Assembly: GCA_964400165.1 (NCBI GenBank) | Contig: CAYNSX010000010.1 | Coordinates: forward strand, 1-55,994 | Source of the DNA: CAYNSX01 sp964400165 | GTDB lineage: Bacteria; Armatimonadota; Hebobacteria; CAYNSX01 | Reading direction: 5' to 3' | Length of the DNA: 55,994 nt | Shown: in pieces, positions 33,878 through 42,900 of the stretch | How the letters are laid out: every line of letters begins with the position of its first letter | Position numbering within the stretch: position 1 is the stretch's first letter | Program-made: the position numbers and the translations under genes | Notes under the pieces: generated by a model | Database searches by the model: none | Told to the model about the DNA's origin: nothing | Seen by the model: only the letters and a program-made list of their open reading frames with translations

Positions 33878-35239
33878 CTAGCGGCCTTCGCGGTGCCGGA
33901 TGCGCAGCCAATACTCGGAGAAATCGAAGTTCGGGTCTTCTTTCTGGGTGTGGCAGGTGATGCACATCGCCGGCGACAGCGGCGGGGTCTCGGTGGAGAG
34001 AGGATGCAACTTGTGTTCATGAACCCCTGAGTCCGGGTCATGTGATTTACCGATCGCATCCTTCTGATGCTCCTGGGCCTTCGGATGACAATCAATGCAC
34101 TCGACGCCCTGCACATACGGGTTCCGGGTGAGCACTTTGAAGTGCCGGTAGGTCGATGAATGGCACCGAAGGCAGTCCCCGATCGTCTGTCCGGTCTGGC
34201 TCAGTTTGTTCAACGCGAATGCATGGCTGCTCCCGTGCCAGGACCGGTAGGAGGACGCATGGCAATGAGAGCACTGTTCCGTGCCCAGTTCCAGCACCTG
34301 TTCGGCGACATATCCGACGCGGTCGCCGCGTTGCTCGTTGTACATCCTGACCAGCGCACCGACGGCCTCGTCGTCGCGCCAGTTCCGATCGAGGACTTCC
34401 TGCGTGACCGACACGCGCAGCCCGCCCTCCGTCCAGCGCAGGCGGGCGATGCCCAGTTTCTGCGCATCGAAACTCGTGGGCAGCGTCCAGACGCCGTTCT
34501 CCTGCATCGGCTGCACTAAGCCCCAGCCGCGCGATCCGGGAATGAGGATGTCTACGGTGCCCGGCGCCGCCCGCAGCACCGCCTGTTCCGTGGCCACCGG
34601 CAAGTAGCTAAAGACCGCCACCAGGTCGTGATTGGCTCGCGCCGCCTTCAGCCGGCTCGCCCGCTCCGCTACGGTGGGCGGTTTCGCGCCGGGTCGCGGC
34701 TCGGTGAATGACACGAACGCGATCCGCTTGCCGCCGCGCTCGACCGACCCGGTCTTCGCGGCCGACGCGGCATACTCATCCAGCACCACCAGCCCGCGCT
34801 CGGCGCTGCCCTTCAGAATGCGCGCCAGCCAGTCGGGGTCGCGCTCACCCAACGCCACCGCGTCATATTTCATTTCCGCCAGCGCGTCGAGCGAGGTCGC
34901 AATCTGGTCTTCGGCGGTGAACTGGTTGCCGTACTCCACCACCGCCACCGGCGCCCCCTCGCTGCGCACCTTGGCCAGCACCGTCGCGCGGCGCGGCAAC
35001 CCCCCCGAGGTGTTGCGGTGACACCCGCACGGCTGCAGATTGCCGTCCATATCGCCGCTGTAGACGAGGATGAGGTCCGCGCGCTCCGCCGGCGCCGCCG
35101 TGGCGGATGTCTGGGAGCCCGGATGCCCGCACCCGGCCAGCGCAGCCAGCGCCGGCCCCGCCGCGAGCGTCAGCCAGACGACGCAGGCACGCGCCCAGCG
35201 GCGGCGTGTCCGCCGCACGGTCATCGGACGGAGCGCCAT
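33878..35239 (-). CDS. Lipoprotein tetraheme cytochrome c554-like fusion (cysteine version)
   Basis: 453 residues. An N-terminal signal with lipobox LAGC (lipidated Cys37) tethers it to a membrane. Residues about 55-290 resemble an UshA/metallophosphoesterase-like domain, but the usual DxH and GNHD metal motifs are not evident. The conserved signature is GDMDGNLQPCGCHRN...GGLPRRA, with Cys71 and Cys73. The C-terminal part is a cytochrome c554-like domain with four CxxCH heme sites (323-327, 356-360, 381-385, 426-430). It starts 3 nt after the stop of its selenocysteine-type paralogue. Probably periplasmic electron transfer; partners unknown. Confidence 0.85.
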   Translation of the reverse strand: MALRPMTVRRTRRRWARACVVWLTLAAGPALAALAGCGHPGSQTSATAAPAERADLILVYSGDMDGNLQPCGCHRNTSGGLPRRATVLAKVRSEGAPVAVVEYGNQFTAEDQIATSLDALAEMKYDAVALGERDPDWLARILKGSAERGLVVLDEYAASAAKTGSVERGGKRIAFVSFTEPRPGAKPPTVAERASRLKAARANHDLVAVFSYLPVATEQAVLRAAPGTVDILIPGSRGWGLVQPMQENGVWTLPTSFDAQKLGIARLRWTEGGLRVSVTQEVLDRNWRDDEAVGALVRMYNEQRGDRVGYVAEQVLELGTEQCSHCHASSYRSWHGSSHAFALNKLSQTGQTIGDCLRCHSSTYRHFKVLTRNPYVQGVECIDCHPKAQEHQKDAIGKSHDPDSGVHEHKLHPLSTETPPLSPAMCITCHTQKEDPNFDFSEYWLRIRHREGR

Positions 35240-35242
35240 GCG

Positions 35243-36547
35243 CTAGTGCGCGATCTGCGGCCAGTAGGTCTTGAAGTCGAACTTCGGGTCATGCTTCTCA
35301 TTGTGACACTGCATGCACATCGCCGCGGGCAATGGCTTGAGGTTGGCGGGCAGTTTCGGGTCACGGGCGTGCTGCTGCGCGCCCAGGTGACAAGTGACGC
35401 ACTCGACGCCGACAAAGGGGCCGTTGATCGCCAGCACCTGTCGGTGCCGGAAACTGGTCGAATGGCAGACGAGGCACTCGTCAATGAACTCCGTCTCCTT
35501 CAATGACTCTAACGCGTGTGCGTGGCGCGTCGTTCGCCACTTCTCCACCTGGCCGGCGTGGCAGGTCTTGCACTCCGTGGTCCCGACCAGCGAGGTTGTC
35601 GCGGTCACCCGCCGGATCGACTGCGATGCCGCCCGTCGCTGTTGGGTGACGAACGCCAGCATATCCGGTTCGTCCGGCACCGCCGAATCGAGCGCGACCG
35701 ACTCATCCACTAACTCCGCCACTTTCTTCCCCTGAAACTTCACGCGCACCACGCCGAGCCACTGCGCCCGCGGCGCCGCAGAGACGATCAGCGTCTTGCC
35801 GATGTGCTCCCCCGCCAGCTCATCGATCGCGATGGTGTCGGCGCGGATGACGATGTCCGCCTGCCCGTCCATCTGCGCGACCATCTGCAGCACTTCCGCG
35901 CGCGGCCGCCGCGTCACATACACCACCAGGTCGGCCTCTTTGCGCGCCCGCTGCAGCGCGGCCATGCGCGCATCGGCCACCGACGCCGTGCGGTCGTTGC
36001 GCGACCCGCCGCCCTCGGACACGACGGCGACCCGTGCGCTGCCGACCTTGAGCACCAGGTCGCCCTGCAAGCCGGTCGATTCCGGGACATTCGGCATCGG
36101 CCAGGCCAGCAGCGCCATGCCGTTGCGCTCGGCAATCGGGCGAACGACCGGCACAATGCGCATGTCGGGCTCTTCGAGGGCCATCGCCTTGTAGCCCAGC
36201 GAGGACATCGCCTGAACCAGCGTGCTGGCACGGTCGGGGTCGGTCGGCAGACCGCCGCCGTCCACCGCGAGGACCGGCACGCCCTTCGCTTCCAGTTTCT
36301 TCAAGATCGTCGCGCGCCTGGGCAGACCGCCCAGAAGATTGCCGTGTCAGCCGCAGGGCAGGAAGTCGGTCCGCGTGTGCGCGGTGAAGGCCAGGACGAG
36401 TTCAGCGGGGAACGGGCCGCTGTTCGCCAGGCGCTGCGCGCCCAAGTAGCCGCCAAAGACCGCCACCACGCCGAACGCCAGGCCCAAGACGGCCCAGATG
36501 CGCCCGCGCCGGCGCCACGACCGGCGATGATGTGGAAAGGTTGTCAT
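35243..36547 (-). CDS. Selenocysteine-containing tetraheme cytochrome c554-like fusion (in-frame TGA recoded)
   Basis: 434 residues if TGA at 36347-36349 is read as selenocysteine 67. Before it: an uncleaved-looking transmembrane anchor (about 17-36) and AFTAHTRTDFLPCG. After it, in the same frame: HGNLLGGLPRRATILKK and the rest. The paralogue at 33878-35239 has PCGCHRN...GGLPRRAT, with Cys73 (TGT) exactly at the TGA. The C-terminus has four CxxCH sites (326-330, 358-362, 383-387, 411-415). A hairpin with loop GGUCU lies 18 nt after the TGA. The downstream part alone would lack an anchor and would need a TTG start inside the conserved motif. ATG 36547 lies 15 nt after the polymerase gene. Confidence 0.85.
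36318..36334 (-). promoter_or_regulatory. Putative bacterial SECIS hairpin
   Basis: On the minus strand CUGGGC pairs with GCCCAG (6 bp) around the loop GGUCU. The loop begins 18 nt after the UGA at 36347-36349, within the range usual for bacterial SECIS elements, and has G in its first two positions. The E. coli fdhF SECIS loop contains the same GGUCU core that SelB recognises. The corresponding stretch of the Cys-type paralogue does not form this hairpin. Confidence 0.75.
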
Positions 36548-36562
36548 GCCATTGCCGCCATT

Positions 36563-37891
36563 CTACCCACCGGACTCGGTCGGGGCAACGCGGCGTCCCG
36601 GAAAGCGGGTGCGGAGCGCCTCGCGCGCGTCGTCCGCCGTCATGATGCGGCCCGCCTCGCGTTCGGACGCCAGCAAGCGGAGCGCCTCGCCCACCAGCGG
36701 CCCGGGTGGGATGTCCAGCGCTGCCATCACTTCTTCGGCGTTGAGCAGCGGCGACGGCCCGGCCAGCGCCACGGCGCCGCCCAGCGCCAGGACGCGCTCC
36801 GCCAAGCGGCCGAGCCGTTCGAGGGCCGCCTCGGCGCCGACGCGACCGGCCTGTTGGTCGGCGCGCGTCAGCGCCAGCAGGTCTTCCCAGCCATCACCGA
36901 CGCGCCGCACCAGCCGGCGCACGGCGGCGTCCGTCCACTCCGCCTGATAGCGGGCGAGCAGCAAGTGGTGTCGCACCAGCGCCACCACCCCCGCCCGCAA
37001 CGCCCGCGGGCGCGCCCAGCGTTGCAGCATCGCTTCCGCCATTTCCGCGCCCAGGTCCTCGTGCCGCGCAAAGTGGATGCCGGTCTCGTCCTGCGAGAAG
37101 GTCTTCGCCTTGCCGATGTCGTGCAGCAGCGCCGCCCAGCGCAGGACCGGCACTCCCGGGACCAAAGCGACACACGCGCGCGTGTGCTCCCAGGCGTCGA
37201 GCCGGTGATACCGCGGCGGCTGCGGCAGGCCGCGCAGGTCTTCGAGTTCCGGCGCGGCGTACACCAGCAGTCCCAAATCCGCGAGCATTGCCAGTCCCTC
37301 CGCCGGCTGCGGGCTGCACAAGAGCGCTTCGAGTTCATCCCCCACCCGCTCGGCCGCGGCGCTTGCGAGCAGCACGGCGCTGTCGCGGAGGGCCGCCGCT
37401 GTCTCTTCCGCGAGCGAAAGGCCCAGTTCCACTGCCAGGCGGACGGCGCGCAGCAGACGGATCGGGTCTTCGGCGAACCGCGCTGCCGGATCGCCGCAGC
37501 AGCGCAACACCCGTGCCGCGATATCGCCGCGCCCGTCGCCCGGGTCGAGCACGGCGTCCGTGTCCAGGTCACGCGCCAGGGCGTTGACGGTGAAATCACG
37601 GCGGGCCAAATCCGCGAGGATCTCGCCGTCACCGAGGGTGGTAATCTCGATTCGGACGCCGCCTTTGATCACGCCGAGTGACGCGTGGGCCTCGCCCTGC
37701 ATCCACAGCGAGTCCGCCCAGGGGCCGAGCGCGCCGCGCAGCGACCCGGCGTCGCCGGTGACGACCAGGTCGAGGTCGCGCACCGGGCGCCCGAGCAGCT
37801 CGTCACGCACGGCGCCGCCGACCAGCCACACCTGCCGCGAGGGACACCGCGCCCGCAGCGCGCGCAGGAGCGCCGCGTGCTCACCGCTCAC
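36563..37891 (-). CDS. CCA-adding / poly(A) polymerase-family nucleotidyltransferase
   Basis: 442 residues. The class II nucleotidyltransferase head has LVGGAVRDELLG (Gly25-Gly26) and the metal-binding RDLDLVV (Asp39, Asp41). RRDFTVNALA and the EDPIRLLRAVRLA ERxxxExxR-like region follow. An HD domain (LLHDIGK, His257-Asp258) lies in the C-terminal half. The enzyme adds CCA (or A) to tRNA 3' ends, or polyadenylates RNA; which of these cannot be told here. The GTG start overlaps the previous stop (GTGA). A longer upstream frame lacks domain content. It precedes the selenoprotein gene by 15 nt. Confidence 0.9.
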   Translation of the reverse strand: MSGEHAALLRALRARCPSRQVWLVGGAVRDELLGRPVRDLDLVVTGDAGSLRGALGPWADSLWMQGEAHASLGVIKGGVRIEITTLGDGEILADLARRDFTVNALARDLDTDAVLDPGDGRGDIAARVLRCCGDPAARFAEDPIRLLRAVRLAVELGLSLAEETAAALRDSAVLLASAAAERVGDELEALLCSPQPAEGLAMLADLGLLVYAAPELEDLRGLPQPPRYHRLDAWEHTRACVALVPGVPVLRWAALLHDIGKAKTFSQDETGIHFARHEDLGAEMAEAMLQRWARPRALRAGVVALVRHHLLLARYQAEWTDAAVRRLVRRVGDGWEDLLALTRADQQAGRVGAEAALERLGRLAERVLALGGAVALAGPSPLLNAEEVMAALDIPPGPLVGEALRLLASEREAGRIMTADDAREALRTRFPGRRVAPTESGG

Positions 37892-38769
37892 GCCGGCGGC
37901 GGCGTCCGCCCGGCGCGCGTCCGCAGGGCTTGCATCAGAAACGCATCCACCCAGTCGCCGTCGCGCACACCGATTTCGGCGCGGAAGCGCCGCACCGCCG
38001 CGCTGGTGGCGTCGTCGAAGACTCCGGTGATATCGCCTTGATAGAGGCCGGCCCGATGGAGCATCCGCTGCACCGTGCGGACATCTTCGCCCTCGGGGCG
38101 GGAAATGATGCGGCTGCCGGGACGGTTCAAGAAAGTCGCGTCCCACAGCCGCAGCAGCCGGCTCAATTCCGTGAAGGGGTCCGGGTGGTCGTCGACGCGG
38201 ATGTCAATGTAGCGGTCGCTCAAGCCGCCGTAGCCGCCGCCCTTCCGCACCACCAGCAGCGCCGCTGATTGTTTGCCGCGCGTGTCGCCGCCCGCCTGCT
38301 CGCCGGCCAGCAGCGCGGCCAGCAGGCGGTCCGCCAGGTCGCCCTCCGCCGACCGATAAGCGCCCGCCATCTCGCCGACAACCTGCTCGCCGGTGAGGAT
38401 GTTGCCCTGGCAGGTGAACTGCTCGCCGATGAAATGGCCGGCCCAGGGGACGCATTGGGCGCCGGTCCAGGCCGCGGACCCGCCGCGGGCGTCGACAATG
38501 CCGACTTGCCGGGCGTCGCGCTCTTCGTCGGCGGCAATCAAGGCATTCAACGCGTCTTCGGCGCTGGCGCCCTGGCTCATCAGCACCAGCCCGCCGGGGC
38601 CGAACGCCGGGTTGGCCCACGACTGCGTTGCCACCGCGCCAACGCCGGACGCGGCGTGCGGGACGACGGCGCCGACCGCCAGGAAGCGTGAGGCGACCGC
38701 GACGCCCAGGTCGCCGTTGGCCGAGTCAAAGCCGGCAATCGAAAAAGTCGCCACCAGGGGCGGATGCAT
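37888..38769 (-). CDS. DUF1028 Ntn-hydrolase-like protein with peptidoglycan-binding domain
   Basis: 293 residues from ATG 38769 (38799 is possible, adding ten residues). The N-terminal 200 residues are DUF1028: TFSIAGFDSANGDLGVAVASRF, VGAVATQSWANPAFGP, GNILTGEQVVGEMA. This family resembles N-terminal-nucleophile hydrolases, and the Thr or Ser at the start of the core could be exposed by processing. The C-terminal 65 residues (EDVRTVQRMLHRAGLYQGDITGVFDDAT) are a PG_binding_1 unit. A role in cell-wall or peptide hydrolysis is possible. It leads the group with the polymerase and cytochromes. Confidence 0.85.
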   Translation of the reverse strand: MHPPLVATFSIAGFDSANGDLGVAVASRFLAVGAVVPHAASGVGAVATQSWANPAFGPGGLVLMSQGASAEDALNALIAADEERDARQVGIVDARGGSAAWTGAQCVPWAGHFIGEQFTCQGNILTGEQVVGEMAGAYRSAEGDLADRLLAALLAGEQAGGDTRGKQSAALLVVRKGGGYGGLSDRYIDIRVDDHPDPFTELSRLLRLWDATFLNRPGSRIISRPEGEDVRTVQRMLHRAGLYQGDITGVFDDATSAAVRRFRAEIGVRDGDWVDAFLMQALRTRAGRTPPPA

Positions 38770-38857
38770 GCTTGACGCAATTCGACACCCACGCATCATT
38801 CCCCGCCGCCGGCGCTGGTGGGGGAATCTCTGGGGACGCGCCGCCGCGACGCCCTGC

Positions 38858-38863
38858 TACCAT
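38858..38863 (+). promoter_or_regulatory. Putative -10 box TACCAT, 8 nt before ATG
   Basis: TACCAT followed by 8 nt and ATG at 38872; fits the TANNNT short-leader pattern. No -35 seen. Confidence 0.3.
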
Positions 38864-38871
38864 CGGCACCG

Positions 38872-39702
38872 ATGCCGCACCACGCATTTGGCCACGGACT
38901 GTACGAAGCCGAATCCCGGCTGGCGGCGCGCCTGGCCATCCGCCTGCGCGACCGCAGGGCGGTGCGCGCCGCGCTGCTGACCCGCCTGCCGCAGCGGTCG
39001 CCGCACACCCGGGAGCGCCTCGCCGACAAACTCTTGCAGCGCCTTTGGCCTGCCGCCGGGCCGGATCCCTTTCCGTTCCTCCGCCTCCTGGCCGAGTCGC
39101 CTGATGGCAGAACCCGCCGGCATGTGCTGCTGCACCGCATCGCGCGCACCGACACGCTGGTCGGCGCCCTCTCGAGGGAGGTGTTTTGGCCGTTCGTCGC
39201 AACCGGTTCCCCGCCTGCCGGGATTGCGCTGCCGCCCGCCGCCCGGCCGCGCGACTTGCGCCTGCCGGGGATGGGGACGCCGAAGGATTCTTCCAGCGCG
39301 ATTCCGGCCGACGCGCTGGTTGCCCTCGCCCGGCGCGCCTGGCGGTCCCCGGCGGCGTCGGCGCTGCGGGCACTGGCCATCCTGCGCCAATGCGGTGTCC
39401 TGGCGCGGCTGCCCCACCCGGGCGATCACCTCGGCGCCTACCTCCCCACCGGGGCGCCGCCGGCGCTCCCGGCGTTCGTGTTTCTGCTGCACGAGGAATC
39501 GCTCTGGCCGGGCGGCGGCGCCCGGTCGCTGCGCACGGCCTTGACCGCCCCGTTCTTGCGACTGTTCTTGATCAAGCCGCCGCTGCCGGAGGCGCTGCTG
39601 GCCGACGCCGCCGAGGCTGGCTTCCTGACCGTCCGCGCCGGGCGCGTCACGACGCGTTTCCGGGACCCCGACGCGCTGATCGAACGGCTGCTGGCGGCGT
39701 AG
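38872..39702 (+). CDS. BrxA-like (DUF1819-like) protein
   Basis: 276 residues. The N-terminal half resembles BrxA of BREX phage-defence systems: a start of the form LYEAESRLAARLAIRLRD, then LPQRSPHTRERLADKLLQRL, then a helical segment RRHVLLHRIARTDTLVGALSREVFWP. The second half has WRSPAASALRALAILRQCGVL, typical of the wHTH-like end of DUF1819, and closes with a small alpha/beta unit. The identification is by pattern only. The next gene, 231 nt downstream on the same strand, is a large BrxC/PglY-like ATPase, which supports it. ATG 38872 is preferred to an upstream codon at 38818 because a -10 box precedes it. Confidence 0.55.
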   Translation: MPHHAFGHGLYEAESRLAARLAIRLRDRRAVRAALLTRLPQRSPHTRERLADKLLQRLWPAAGPDPFPFLRLLAESPDGRTRRHVLLHRIARTDTLVGALSREVFWPFVATGSPPAGIALPPAARPRDLRLPGMGTPKDSSSAIPADALVALARRAWRSPAASALRALAILRQCGVLARLPHPGDHLGAYLPTGAPPALPAFVFLLHEESLWPGGGARSLRTALTAPFLRLFLIKPPLPEALLADAAEAGFLTVRAGRVTTRFRDPDALIERLLAA

Positions 39703-39715
39703 ACCACACCCACCG

Positions 39716-39757
39716 GTCCCCTCCCCAAACCCCTCCCCATTAGCGTGGAGAGGGGAA
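39716..39757. repeat. CCCCTCCCC palindromic intergenic repeat
   Basis: CCCCTCCCC and GGAGAGGGGAAG form an imperfect palindrome just after the BrxA-like gene; second member of the family seen at 10643-10680. Confidence 0.6.
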
Positions 39758-39826
39758 GACTGGTGAGTGACCGTTGTGCAGAGTCGGCGAGGAATGGAGT
39801 GCGACTCTGCTGCTACGGCCGAGTTC

Positions 39827-39877
39827 GCGCCCCATTCATGGGGCGCTCTTTGTTAGCCCGGCCATTTCATGGCCGGG
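39827..39877. repeat. Two tandem hairpins upstream of the BrxC-like gene
   Basis: GCGCCCC-ATTCAT-GGGGCGC (39827-39846; 7-bp stem) and CCCGGCCA-TTTCA-TGGCCGGG (39857-39877; 8-bp stem). Both have CAT in the loop and similar layout, so they look like diverged copies of one palindromic element. Confidence 0.75.
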
Positions 39878-39895
39878 TCACCAAGGGATCACCCC

Positions 39896-39924
39896 TTGAC
39901 GGCAGAGAAAACATCTGTTTTCAT
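39896..39924 (+). promoter_or_regulatory. Putative promoter of the BrxC-like gene
   Basis: TTGACG (39896-39901), 17 nt, TTTCAT (39919-39924); the ATG is 9 nt further on, with GAGGCGG in between. It lies right after the twin hairpins. Confidence 0.4.
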
Positions 39925-39933
39925 CGAGGCGGC

Positions 39934-42900
39934 ATGCGGGTCGGCGACCTGGTCGCGCTGTCGCCAGCACCCCTCGACCTGGTAGCGGAGCTGCCGGAGG
40001 CCGAGGCCCTCGCCACGCGCGTGGAGCAAGGCGAACGGTTGGACGAGACCGACCTCGACGCCTGGCTCGCCCGCTTCCTGATCGCCTCCGACGAGAACCG
40101 CTTCGCCGTTTCCACCCTGCTCGAATCGATCAGCGGACTCCGGCGCGGGCCGCGGGCGTTCCTGGTGCGCGGGGTCTATGGCACCGGCAAAACACACCTG
40201 CTTGGAGTGCTGCGCCTGCTCGGCGCCGGCCCGCGATGCTGGACTTCGTTCCTTCGCACCCACCCGGAATTCGCCCGCCACGCCCGTGCCGCGAAACCGC
40301 TGCTGGCCGTGACGCTGGCGCTCGATCACTTCGACCCGCGCCGCGTATCGCTGGAGGACTTGGTCGTGACGCACTTGCGCAGCCGCCTCGCCGGGATGGC
40401 ATCACCGGCGCCGGAGGCGGCGACTTCCGCCAGCCGCGCGGCGGTGATGGCGGAAGTGGAGGCGCGCGCCGCAGCAACGCGCCGCGGCGGCGTCCTGATT
40501 TTGCTCGATGAACTGGGGCTGTTTCTTGCCGGGCGGCCGCGGGCCGGCCGCAACGCCGATGCCGGTTTCCTGCAATTTCTCGGTCAGCGTGCACAGCGGG
40601 CGCCGTTGTGGGTGGTGGGCGCCGTGCAGCGCCAGCTCGATGACACCGGCGGCTTCGACCCGTATGCGCTGGAGCAGCTGCGCGACCGCTTCCGCCACGA
40701 TCTCACCCTCTCGATGAGCAACTTGCACGCCGTCCTGCGGGCGCGGCTCCCCCTGCAGCGCGACGCCGGCGCAGGCGTTGCGACGATCCACCGGCAACTG
40801 GGCGGAAGCCGGTTGGCGTTTACCGCGGACGACTTGCGCCGCACTTACCCGCTCAATCCGTTCGCCTTTGAGGCGCTGGAAGGGATGGCGGCGCAGCACG
40901 GCTCGCGCACCCGCGGGCTGCTGGCTTCGGTCCTGCGCCTGGCCGCGCCACTGGTGTCGGGCGGCGCCGATGCGACTCACCTGGTCACGACCGCGGAGGT
41001 CTTCACCGACTTGCGCCCCTTGCTCGAGACGCACGGCGAACTGCAGCGCGCCGCCCGCGCCTGGCGCTTCATCGAGCACAATGCGGCCCGGATCTGGGGA
41101 GCACAGTGCCTTCCCGATGTACCGCACGAGCAGGGACTCGCCGCGGTGCAATCGCTGCTGCTGGCCGCTCTGTCCGGGTCGGCATGGACCGTGGACGAGG
41201 TGGCCTCATCGCTCGCCGGAGGTAGCGGCGCTGCCGCGCCGTCCAGCGAGGCAGTGACCGCGGCGCTCGAGGCCGCTCGCCGGCGCGGGGCCTATGTCCG
41301 CTTACAGGCGACCTCGCCGGCGCGTTTTGTCTTCGATGTGCGCGATGACCTGTCGGAGTCACTCCGGCAGCGCATCCTCGAGCGGGTCGCGGATTTGGTC
41401 CCGCACGACCCGCGCCTGCGCGCCGCAGTGCTGGCGGCCTGTCGAGACGCCTCGCTGCCGCTGGGCCGCTGGCTGGGCGGGCGTGTGGAAACCGTCTGGT
41501 GGCAGCAGACGCGGCGGCCGGTGTGTGTCGTCCTGGCGGACGCGGACACTCCCGTTGGGCGAATCGCCGGATGGTGTGCGCAGGCGGAGCGCCCGGGCGG
41601 CGAGTTTTGCGCCGTGGTCGCCGTCATCGACCCGCTGACCCGCGACGCAGTGGGCTGCGCGGAGGGTTGGACCGCCCAGTTGAACAGCGCCTCGCGCCGG
41701 CTGGTGGTGTGGGCGCCGGCGCCCTTTTCGGCGGCCGATGTGGAGGTGCTGCACGAAGCGACCGCGCGCTGCTCCCTGCTGCAGGATACGACACTGGCGC
41801 AGACGCGCACCGGACGGGCGCTGCGCCCCCGGCTCGAGGCGGAGCAGCCGGAGTGGGACACTTCGCTGCGTCGCGCGGTGGAACGGGCGTATGCGGGCGG
41901 GCGCTGGTGGCGCTGCGGAGCGTGGCAGACGGCCGGCGACAACGAGAGCGCAGCGAGCGGAGATGAGCGAGAGGGACAGGGCGCCGAAACCGGAGGGCGG
42001 CACCGCGAGAACTGCGGGGCGCTGCTGGAGGCGGCGGTGCGGCCGGTGTTCGCCGCCCTGTATCCGCAATTCGGGGCGGTGGCGCCGCGGCGCCCGCTGG
42101 CCAGCGATGCTGGGTGCCGCCTGCTCCTCGACCGCGTTTTCGCTCGCGGGGAGCGGCGCGTCGTGCCCGGTAGTTCGCTGGCCGCCTATGTGACCGACCT
42201 GCTGGAACCACTGGGTCTGGCTTCGCTGGACGGCGCGACGGTGCGGCTGGCGGACGACGCCCCGGTGTTTGCGGCGTTGAATGGAGTGCCGGCGCGATGT
42301 GATTCCCCCGCCAACACTTTGGAAGAGACACTTGAAACGGAGTCCGCCATCGGCGGCGCCCTCGGCGCCCCGCCCTGGGGCGTGCCGCGCCCGCTGGCGG
42401 AGTTGGTCGTCGCCGCAGCGGTGCGTGCCGGGGTGCTAGTCGGTCTCGACGGCTACCTGCGTCCGGTGCCGGTCAGCGCCGTGGCGTCGCCGCTGCCAGA
42501 CTACTGGCCGCGCCTGGCCCGCGCCCGGGCGCTGCCGGCCGCGGTCCGTGTGGGCGCGGCGCGGGCCGCCGCCGCCCTGCTCGGCGGCGCGCCACCGCGC
42601 CTCGATTCGGTCACCGAACAGGCGGTCGTGTGGGAGCGCCTGCGAGCTCTGCCGGCTACGCGCGCGGCCGCATGGGGCGCGGGGATTGAGAGCATCGCCG
42701 CCCCGTGGCCGGCCTGGAATGCGCTACAGCCGCAGATTGCTGTGCTGGAGTCGCTGCAAGCGGCCGCGCGACGGCAATCCTGCGTCGAAACGGGGCTGTG
42801 CGCCTTGGGAGAAGCCGCCCCCGCCGACTGGGAGGCGCTCGCGTCGCTAGTGGAGTGGCTGTCGAACCACCTCGCCGAAGCGGTCTGCTGGCAGCAGCGT

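Noticed and set aside
36302..36304. TTG 36304 as the start of an independent downstream gene
   Set aside because: It would begin inside the conserved GGLPRRATILKK motif, has no RBS and leaves an unanchored cytochrome. The upstream half is in the same frame and matches the paralogue, so read-through of TGA is more economical.
36261..36349. General TGA reassignment (TGA as Trp or Gly code)
   Set aside because: Many genes here end at TGA (lipA, accD, rsmI, der, DUF1028), Trp is encoded by TGG throughout, and only this one TGA is internal.
39745..39933. Earlier start for the BrxC-like ATPase
   Set aside because: This stretch is made of the twin hairpin repeats and translates to a low-complexity sequence. 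The promoter and RBS point to 39934.
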